Source: Desulfovibrio sp.
GTDB lineage: Bacteria; Desulfobacterota; Desulfovibrionia; Desulfovibrionales; Desulfovibrionaceae
DNA: 11,491 bases
Reading direction: 5' to 3'
Assembly (NCBI GenBank): GCA_031275955.1
Contig: JAISNZ010000247.1
Span: 1-11,491, forward strand
Shown here: positions 6,745-11,491 of the stretch, one piece after another
How the letters are laid out: each line of letters begins with the position of its first letter
Position numbering within the stretch: position 1 is the stretch's first letter
Translations under genes and position numbers: made by a program
Notes under the pieces: generated by a model
Database searches by the model: none
What the model was told of the DNA's origin: nothing
The model's input: only the letters and a program-made list of their open reading frames with translations

Positions 6745-7818
6745 CTAAACTTTATCAGTACCCATTCCTGAATTTTTTTCAAAAGTCAAGCGCCCCTTTC
6801 CCGCCGGCAGAGTACCGCCAGGGCGGCCGGCATGCAGCCAGCAACGGCAACGGCGCCCTGTTTCCGAAGAAAAGAGGGGCGGGACCTCGCGGCGGCAGAG
6901 TTCCAGAACCCGGGCGCAGCGGGGGTGAAAAGCGCAACCCGGGGGGCGGTTCCGGGGATCCGGCACGATGCCGGGAATGGCGCCCAGGCGGGATGCGCGG
7001 GGATCGTCCGCCTCGTCCGGAAAAACCGGCAGGGATCGCAACAGCCCAAGGGTATAGGGATGGGCGGGGCCGGCCAGGACGGATTCGGCCGGGCCCTGTT
7101 CCACAATGCGCCCGGCGTACATGACGGCCAGATCATCGGCCACCTGGGCCACGATGCCCAGGTTATGGGTGATCAAAAGAAGACCGCTGCCGGTTTCACG
7201 AATCAGGGTCCGCATCAGGGCGAGGATCTGCCGCTGTACCGTGACGTCCAGGGCGGTGGTCGGTTCATCGGCGATGAGCAGGGAAGGGTCGCAGGCCAGG
7301 GCCATGGCGATCATCACCCGTTGACGCATCCCGCCGCTCAGGTGGTGGGGAAAGTTGCGCGCCCTCTCTTCGGGAGAGGCAATGCCCACTTTTTCCAACA
7401 GGGTCACGGCCCGGGCCTGGGCGGATGCGGTCCCAAGCCCTTTGTGCAGGCGCAGGCCTTCGCTGATCTGGTCGCCTACGCGCATGACCGGGTTCAGGGA
7501 GGTCATGGGGTCCTGAAAAATCATGCCCATGCGGCTGCCGCGCAAGGGAGCGAGTTCGCGTTCGGCAAGAAGGGTCAGATCCCGCCCCTCGAAAAAAACG
7601 GCGCCGCCGGTCAGGCGGGCCGGCGGCGAAGGAAGCAGACGGGGAATGGACAGAGCGGTAACGGATTTTCCGCAACCGGATTCCCCCACCAGGCAAAGAG
7701 TCTTGCCCCGGCGCAGCGTGAAGCTGACCTCCTCCACAGCCAAATCCGGGGCTGAGGAGTCCGGCCGCGCAAACCCCACAGAGAGGCCTTCGACCCTGAG
7801 CAGCGGGGAATCGGCCAT
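6745..7818 (-). CDS. DppD/OppD-type peptide ABC transporter ATPase
   Basis: The 357-residue protein is a full ABC ATPase: Walker A GESGCGKS (45-52), Q-loop Gln102 in FQDP, signature LSGGMRQR (160-167), Walker B LLIADEP (180-186) and switch His218. The C-terminal region carries the oligopeptide/dipeptide domain with cysteines 295, 301, 308 and 324/326 (GCAFHPRCARVLELC...CRCWLH). In DppD/OppD proteins this region can hold an iron-sulfur cluster. It would power uptake of peptides, nickel or similar solutes. No permease, binding protein or DppF partner lies in this window. The ATG is 8 bases after the nuclease gene stop, without a strong ribosome binding site, so coupling is likely. The tail after about residue 328 is not conserved. 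Confidence 0.9.
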   Translation of the reverse strand: MADSPLLRVEGLSVGFARPDSSAPDLAVEEVSFTLRRGKTLCLVGESGCGKSVTALSIPRLLPSPPARLTGGAVFFEGRDLTLLAERELAPLRGSRMGMIFQDPMTSLNPVMRVGDQISEGLRLHKGLGTASAQARAVTLLEKVGIASPEERARNFPHHLSGGMRQRVMIAMALACDPSLLIADEPTTALDVTVQRQILALMRTLIRETGSGLLLITHNLGIVAQVADDLAVMYAGRIVEQGPAESVLAGPAHPYTLGLLRSLPVFPDEADDPRASRLGAIPGIVPDPRNRPPGCAFHPRCARVLELCRREVPPLFSSETGRRCRCWLHAGRPGGTLPAGKGRLTFEKNSGMGTDKV

Positions 7819-7826
7819 GCCGGCGC

Positions 7827-8840
7827 CTACATGGGCAACTTGGTTTCCGGAGACAAAATCTTGAGCAAGGCGGCCCAGCGTTCCTCTTCCGTTCCGCCGT
7901 TTTTGAGAATCTGCTCCGCTTCGGCCAGAGGGTCCGGCGGAGTGGCGGAAACAGCAGCGTTTTTCGAGGGCAGGGAAAATTCGTCCACAATCTCCAACGT
8001 CCCCGAATGATTTTGGCGCACAAGGGAAATGCGGATATTGCCCACCTGTTTCGCGGGGATTGCGGGCGGCGCGTCCCCGGGATCTTTCCCGTATTGCTTC
8101 AACGCGGCCAGAACGGAGGCCGCGTCCGCTATTTTCCCCCGGGAGGCCGGCGCGGCGCGGATGCGGAATTGCTGGTTTTTTTGCGGCGGAGAACCCTGAG
8201 GGGCAGAGTCCTCCTTTTCGAACTTCGGCTCAGGCAGGAAGTCCCGCGGAGGGGAAAGGGCAGGATGCGGATCATTTTTCCGCTGAATTTCCAGCTGGTT
8301 GCCAGGGAGCGTCATTCTGGCCCGGGCCAGGAGGCGGACGTGTTCCGGCAGGGAGGAAATGACCTCGGCGGCGTTTTCCGCATGAGCCAGGACGGCCTCG
8401 GCAGCCCGGATCATGGCGCCGCAGCGCAGAGCCAGGGCCACTCCGTCCGAAGGCCGGCAATCAACGCGCAACAGGGCGGCGTCCGTGGCAACGACGATTC
8501 TCGCCTTGAAGGCTCTGTCCACAACACAGAGCAGTTCCACCTCAAGCATCCTGCCGCCCAGGGCACGCATCAGGGCCAGAGTCAGATCGTGGGTCATGGG
8601 GCGGGGAGCAAGGGCTTCTTCTCCCGCGGGAGCCCCGGGCGGCAGAAAAATTTTTTGCGGCGGATTCAGGCTGTTTTCCCCTCCGGATTCCAGGGCATTG
8701 AGAACGGAAGAGATGGCAAAAGCCTCCGTCGGGCCGATATTCAGGCTGAGGATACGGTCCGTGCCGCGCGGATGGAGCAGGAGGACAGGCATACTGTTCT
8801 CCCCTTGCAGGGAAATTCCAAGGACTGTCATCTCTACCAT
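7827..8840 (-). CDS. Bifunctional nuclease family protein (DUF151) with long C-terminal extension
   Basis: Residues 1-155 form the BFN/DUF151 domain: MVEMTVLGISLQ, PVLLLHPRGTDRILSLNIGP (18-37), MTHDLTLALMRALGG (82-96), and the conserved VDCRPSDGVALALR (125-138). Plant BFN1-type proteins with this domain have DNase and RNase activity, but bacterial members mostly lack proven function. Residues from about 175 to 337 are extra. They include a Pro- and charge-rich segment (about 186-222) and a last part (AEAEQILKNGGTEEERWAAL, then SPETKLPM) that looks like a short folded helix. The ATG at 8840 overlaps the miaB stop by 7 bases; the ATG of Met4 at 8831 is an alternative. The gene sits in an operon with miaB, a pairing that hints at RNA processing or modification. 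Confidence 0.88.
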   Translation of the reverse strand: MVEMTVLGISLQGENSMPVLLLHPRGTDRILSLNIGPTEAFAISSVLNALESGGENSLNPPQKIFLPPGAPAGEEALAPRPMTHDLTLALMRALGGRMLEVELLCVVDRAFKARIVVATDAALLRVDCRPSDGVALALRCGAMIRAAEAVLAHAENAAEVISSLPEHVRLLARARMTLPGNQLEIQRKNDPHPALSPPRDFLPEPKFEKEDSAPQGSPPQKNQQFRIRAAPASRGKIADAASVLAALKQYGKDPGDAPPAIPAKQVGNIRISLVRQNHSGTLEIVDEFSLPSKNAAVSATPPDPLAEAEQILKNGGTEEERWAALLKILSPETKLPM

Positions 8841-10285
8841 GGCGCACCCGCCTGTTTGCCCTGAAGGGAATGTTTTGTCGCCCTTTCGATGCTGACCGGC
8901 AAAAGGACGCCCTGCCAGCCGTCTTTGCCGCGGGGGGGAAGCGGGACATGGACAATCAGCCCATGAGGGGTTTTTCCCTGCCAGGATTGCTTCCCTGTTC
9001 CTTTCCCGCCGGGGAAGACGTCCGGCTTTGTCCCGGCAACCTCGCCGCCACCCTCCTTATCGGCGGCTTCCCGGGAAAGAAAGGACCTCCGGCTGGGTTC
9101 TTCCAATAAAATTGTCGCTGTCTTGCCAATCATGGATCTCAGGAGCTGATCACTAGCCTCATTTTGCCATCTCTGCAAGCGGGAAAGGCGGTTCAGGGCC
9201 ACGGCGCGCTCCACCTTGTCCGGCAGGAGGACAGCCCGCGCCTGGGGACGATCGGAGTAGACAAAGGAAAAACTGGCGGCGAAGCGCACCCTGCGCATCA
9301 TGTCCAGGGTGGCGGCGAAATCCTCCTCCGTTTCACCCGGAAAACCAGCAATGATGTCCGTGGTGAGCAGGATATCCGGCCGCGCCCGCCGCAGGCTGTC
9401 CACAATATCCAGGTACCGGGCGGTGTCGTAGCGCCGCCCCATCCGCTGGAGGATCCTGTCCGATCCGGATTGCAGGGGCAGGTGCAGCCGGGGACAAAGG
9501 GGCTCCAGATCCCCAAAGGCGGAGACGACTTCCGGGGCGATGTCCTTGGGGTGCGAGGTGACGAAGCGCAGGCGGGACAGACCCGGCAAGGCGGCCACGT
9601 CCCGCAGCAAACGCGCGAAAGGCGCGCCGTCCGGCCTTTCGCTCTCCCCGTCCAGGCCATAGGCGTTGACATTTTGCCCCAAAAGGGTGACCTCGCGCGT
9701 CCCGGCGGCCAGCAGGCTCCGGCATTCGTCCAGAACGGCTTCCGGCTTTCTGGATTTCTGCCGTCCGCGCACATGGGGCACAATGCAATAGGCGCAGAAA
9801 TTGTCGCAACCCTGCATGATGTTGACAAAGGCCGAGGCGGGCGCTGTCCCTTCCTGCCAGACGCCCGCCCGCTCCTCATACTGATCGGCGAAGGCCAGGA
9901 GATTGAGGCGCAGGGAAGGCTCCTCCAGCAGACGGTCAATGGCCTCGGGGGCGCGGGCGATGCCGTCCGGGCCGAAAAGCAGGCGGATCTGCGGAAAACG
10001 CCTCATCAGGGCAGGCCCGGCCTGCTGGGCGACACAGCCTCCCACGCAGACGGTGATTCCCTGTCGCCGGCGGACTCCGCACAGACGGGCAATGCGGCCC
10101 AATTCCGAATAAACCTTCTGCTCCGCCTTGTCCCGCACGGAGCAGGTGTTCAGGACATAGAGCGAGGCGTCCTCAAAGGCCCCCTGCGCAAATCCCCTGC
10201 TGCGCAGGGAACGCGCCAGCCAGGCGGAGTCGCCGGCATTCATCTGGCAGCCAAAGGTCTGAATATGGAAAACGGTTGCCGCCAT
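8834..10285 (-). CDS. miaB: MiaB, tRNA-2-methylthio-N6-isopentenyladenosine synthase
   Basis: MiaB is a radical SAM methylthiotransferase that converts i6A37 to ms2i6A37 in tRNAs reading UNN codons. The 483-residue protein has the UPF0004 domain with cluster cysteines 13 (TFGCQMN), 48 (NTCSVRDKAE) and 84 (VGGCVAQ). The radical SAM motif CDNFCAYC (Cys160, 164, 167) is followed by PHVRGRQKSR, typical of MiaB as opposed to MtaB/RimO. A C-terminal TRAM domain ends in ATKHSLQGKQAG. The TRAM domain carries an insert of about 30 Gly/Lys-rich residues (401-434). ATG 10285 lies 2 bases after the LUD gene stop. An upstream in-frame ATG at 10345 would only add sequence overlapping that gene. Confidence 0.95.
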   Translation of the reverse strand: MAATVFHIQTFGCQMNAGDSAWLARSLRSRGFAQGAFEDASLYVLNTCSVRDKAEQKVYSELGRIARLCGVRRRQGITVCVGGCVAQQAGPALMRRFPQIRLLFGPDGIARAPEAIDRLLEEPSLRLNLLAFADQYEERAGVWQEGTAPASAFVNIMQGCDNFCAYCIVPHVRGRQKSRKPEAVLDECRSLLAAGTREVTLLGQNVNAYGLDGESERPDGAPFARLLRDVAALPGLSRLRFVTSHPKDIAPEVVSAFGDLEPLCPRLHLPLQSGSDRILQRMGRRYDTARYLDIVDSLRRARPDILLTTDIIAGFPGETEEDFAATLDMMRRVRFAASFSFVYSDRPQARAVLLPDKVERAVALNRLSRLQRWQNEASDQLLRSMIGKTATILLEEPSRRSFLSREAADKEGGGEVAGTKPDVFPGGKGTGKQSWQGKTPHGLIVHVPLPPRGKDGWQGVLLPVSIERATKHSLQGKQAGAPW

Positions 10286-10287
10286 AC

Positions 10288-10950
10288 CTAAAATCCGGCC
10301 TCGGCGTTGATGATCTGGATGTGAATGCGCTCCCTGGGAAAACATTTTTCCGTAAGGGTCCAGACGGAACAGATGCGATCCGGGCTTTTACAGTCCATAC
10401 AGACGCCGGTTTTGACGCAGGGGGTGTCCCGGCGCAGGCGAAGGCTGTTCATGGGGGAAGCCACGGTCCTGACGCGGGTCACGGCTTCTTCAACAGAGGC
10501 GCAGATTTTGTTGCGCCCGATCAGGAGAACAACCTTGCGCGGGCCGAAATGCAGGGCTCCCACGCGGTTGCCGAAACAGTCCCGGTTGACCAGCTTGCCG
10601 TCCATCGTCAGGGCGTTGGAAGAGGAAAAGTACAAATCAGAGAGAAGCATGCGCCGCCTCAGCTCTACGATCTCCGTCGTGGACAGGCCGGGAGCGCGCG
10701 CATCCAGAAGTTCAATCCCCGGCAGATCCCGTATGCGCTCAAGAACGCCGGAGTCAAGGACGGTCTGTGAGCCGCCGAAGCCGACTGTTCGCGGTTTTTC
10801 CCGGGGAACGACGGTTTCCGTCACATGCCGGGCCGCGTCGTCCAGACCGGTATGGATACTGACGGTAAAACCGTTGCCCTCCAAAGCCGTCTTCACCTTT
10901 TCCAGTTTCACCTGCCAGTACACGCTCTTGGGATCGGCAGCCGCGCTCAT
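10288..10950 (-). CDS. Stand-alone LUD-domain (lactate utilization, DUF162) protein
   Basis: The 220-residue protein belongs to the LUD/DUF162 family: VGFGGSQTVLDSGVLERI (56-73), GLSTTEIVELRRRMLLSD (88-105), NRDCFGNRVGALHFGPRKVV (122-141). The C-terminus has a cysteine cluster (178, 184, 187, 194, 203; PCVKTGVCMDCKSPDRICS) that could bind metal or an iron-sulfur cluster. LutC, the best known member, is part of an L-lactate oxidising complex with LutA and LutB. Neither is present here, and the Cys-rich subtype is common as a lone gene in anaerobes, so lactate use is not proven. ATG 10950 follows AAGGAG at six bases. It is the first gene of the operon with miaB. Confidence 0.88.
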   Translation of the reverse strand: MSAAADPKSVYWQVKLEKVKTALEGNGFTVSIHTGLDDAARHVTETVVPREKPRTVGFGGSQTVLDSGVLERIRDLPGIELLDARAPGLSTTEIVELRRRMLLSDLYFSSSNALTMDGKLVNRDCFGNRVGALHFGPRKVVLLIGRNKICASVEEAVTRVRTVASPMNSLRLRRDTPCVKTGVCMDCKSPDRICSVWTLTEKCFPRERIHIQIINAEAGF

Positions 10951-11001
10951 GGGAATCTCCTTCGTTGACAATGAGGGGAAACAGGGCATTTTTTCGTCGG
11001 G

Positions 11002-11030
11002 AGTATAGCGTTCTTTCCCGCGTTTGCCAA
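11002..11030 (-). promoter_or_regulatory. Sigma-70 promoter of the LUD-miaB operon
   Basis: On the minus strand TTGGCA (11030-11025) and TATACT (11007-11002) are 17 bases apart, close to consensus at both boxes. The predicted start is near 10995, about 45 bases before the LUD ATG. No hairpin lies between, so this promoter alone can express the operon. Confidence 0.78.
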
Positions 11031-11054
11031 ATTCCGCCGCCGGGCCGGGAAGGA

Positions 11055-11090
11055 GAAAAAAAGCAAGCGGGCAGGTAACGGACCGCCCGC
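11055..11090 (-). terminator. Rho-independent terminator upstream of the LUD operon
   Basis: On the minus strand GCGGGC-GGT (11090-11082) pairs with ACC-t-GCCCGC (11076-11067) with one bulged base and a five-base loop. A T-rich run (TTGCTTTTTTT) follows. It lies between the sigma-54 promoter at 11135-11150 and the sigma-70 promoter of the LUD gene. It would end a transcript from the sigma-54 promoter after about 70 nt, or any read-through from genes beyond the right edge. Confidence 0.75.
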
Positions 11091-11124
11091 CACCCGCCCT
11101 TGAAGCTACTTGCAAAAGGAAGGT
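11056..11124 (-). ncRNA. Predicted sigma-54-dependent small RNA or attenuated leader
   Basis: If transcription starts 12 bases after the C of the -12 box, the first base is an A at 11124 and the RNA ends in the T-run of the terminator, about 69 nt in all. No start codon with ribosome binding site or credible reading frame lies in it. Its 5' part holds CCUUCCUUUU (minus strand 11123-11114), complementary to purine-rich Shine-Dalgarno sequences. Whether it acts as a small RNA or as a leader whose terminator controls the LUD operon cannot be decided from sequence alone. Confidence 0.4.
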
Positions 11125-11134
11125 ACAGGGTTTC

Positions 11135-11150
11135 AGCAAGAGTCGTGCCA
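11135..11150 (-). promoter_or_regulatory. Sigma-54 (RpoN) promoter, -24/-12 type
   Basis: The minus strand reads TGGCACGACTCTTGCT from 11150 to 11135. This matches the sigma-54 core TGGCACG-N4-TTGC(A/T) at every fixed position, including the invariant GG and GC at the correct distance. An A/T-rich stretch and palindromes that could bind an enhancer-binding protein lie upstream. No other good match to this core was seen in the window. Confidence 0.72.
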
Positions 11151-11215
11151 AACAGGTTCTTTTCAGGAGAAAAAATATTTCAGCAGCTATGGCGAAGAGT
11201 TATGTCCTTTTTTCT

Positions 11216-11241
11216 TCCGGATCCCCCCTCCGGAGTCCGGA
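11216..11241. promoter_or_regulatory. Three TCCGGA palindromes, possible enhancer site
   Basis: TCCGGA occurs at 11216-11221, 11229-11234 and 11236-11241. The outer two are part of identical TCCGGATC units whose starts are 20 bases apart, about two helical turns. They lie 92-117 bases upstream of the predicted sigma-54 start, the usual range for binding sites of enhancer-binding proteins. They could also fold as RNA. Confidence 0.35.
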
Positions 11242-11339
11242 TCTTCCGTGTAACAATTTGTACGGCCAAAAAAGCGTCCGCCGAGGGCAACTGCCCCTCC
11301 GGCCTTGACAATGCCTGCGGATAGCGCACCCGCCGGCGG

Positions 11340-11371
11340 GAACCGCGCGCTGCCGCCGGTTCAAATTTTTT
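11340..11371 (+). terminator. Plus-strand terminator-like hairpin
   Basis: GAACCG-c-GCG (11340-11349) pairs with CGC-CGGTTC (11354-11362), with one bulged base and loop CTGC. AAA and six T (11366-11371) follow. No plus-strand gene that would need it is recognised to its left, so its partner transcript is unknown. Confidence 0.42.
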
Positions 11372-11398
11372 GACGCTTGCCGGAAAAATTCTGATGGT

Positions 11399-11436
11399 TC
11401 GGGGCGCCGCCCCGAACCCCGCCCGGGGGGCGGATG
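11399..11436 (-). repeat. GC-rich palindromic repeat, right copy (inverted)
   Basis: The reverse complement of this element matches 1-38 at 33 of 38 positions. Here the palindrome is longer: GGTTCGGGGC (11396-11405) and GCCCCGAACC (11409-11418) form a perfect 10-base-pair stem with a three-base loop. Very C- and G-rich sequence follows to the end of the window. It looks like a dispersed intergenic element. Confidence 0.7.
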
Positions 11437-11491
11437 CCCCCCCGCCCCCCCCCGGAGGGCGAGTGGGCCAAACCCCCAAAACCCCGGGTGG

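Larger units (their letters stand above)
11151..11398. other. Non-coding region with several hairpins, right end
   Basis: No protein gene is supported here. It holds the TCCGGA palindrome cluster (11216-11241), a minus-strand hairpin with a T-run nine bases later (stem near 11282-11303, A-run 11268-11273 on plus), and a perfect 12-base palindrome CCCGCCGGCGGG (11329-11340). At 11340-11371 there is a plus-strand terminator-like stem. The structures suggest ends of transcripts that come from beyond the right edge, plus control sites for the sigma-54 promoter. Confidence 0.5.

Noticed and set aside
6745..6790. Promoter for gntP inside the end of the ABC ATPase gene (TTGACT near 6784)
   Set aside because: No -10 box at a proper distance could be found, so I do not list it, though a weak promoter is possible.
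11187..11308. Short plus-strand frame MAKSYVLFSSGS... followed by a terminator-like stem
   Set aside because: The AGGAGA before it is about 20 bases away, the product resembles nothing I know, and it runs through the TCCGGA palindromes. Not supported as a gene.
11180..11479. Minus-strand 99-residue frame at the right end
   Set aside because: It is made of Gly/Pro/Arg-rich translation of the GC-rich repeat and hairpins, without a ribosome binding site.
1..11491. CRISPR array, insertion sequence or prophage
   Set aside because: No regularly spaced repeats, transposase, integrase or phage genes were seen on either strand.

Overview
This is a GC-rich (roughly 60-65 % by eye) bacterial chromosomal window. 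Gene content suggests a deltaproteobacterium of the Desulfovibrio/Bilophila type: a System I cytochrome c maturation operon ending in a TPR gene, a MiaB plus bifunctional-nuclease gene pair, a PdxY-like kinase next to murI, and a stand-alone LUD protein. This placement is an inference from gene families, not from a database search.

Left part, + strand (1-2408): the 3' end of a ccm operon. It holds ccmB, ccmC, a small ccmD-like gene and a membrane-anchored TPR gene, tightly packed with 4-base or short-gap junctions. It handles heme export and delivery for c-type cytochromes. A strong hairpin sits between ccmC and ccmD, and a related one closes the operon at 2481-2512, facing the convergent murI.

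Middle part (2523-5294): on the minus strand a PdxY-like pyridoxal/pyridoxamine kinase is followed by glutamate racemase. MurI has no canonical start in a sensible place and seems to begin at a CTG that overlaps the kinase stop. Going the other way is a lone, AT-richer 82-residue gene of the DUF1640/CCDC90 type with its own ribosome binding site and terminator. Next to it is a minus-strand tRNA-Val(UAC) with a clear promoter and terminator.

Right part, minus strand (10950 down to 5306): a probable operon of LUD-domain protein, miaB, bifunctional nuclease (DUF151), a DppD/OppD-type ABC ATPase and a GntP-family permease. The first four are joined by overlaps or gaps of at most 8 bases. A near-consensus sigma-70 promoter lies upstream of the LUD gene.

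Right edge (11050-11491): no convincing protein gene. It holds the most interesting signal of the window: on the minus strand, a perfect sigma-54 core promoter (TGGCACG-N4-TTGCT) followed about 70 nt later by a Rho-independent terminator, with three TCCGGA palindromes about 92-117 bases upstream of the predicted start. This looks like a small sigma-54-dependent RNA or an attenuated leader of the LUD-miaB operon. The window is also bracketed by two inverted copies of a 38-base GC-rich palindromic repeat (33 of 38 identical).
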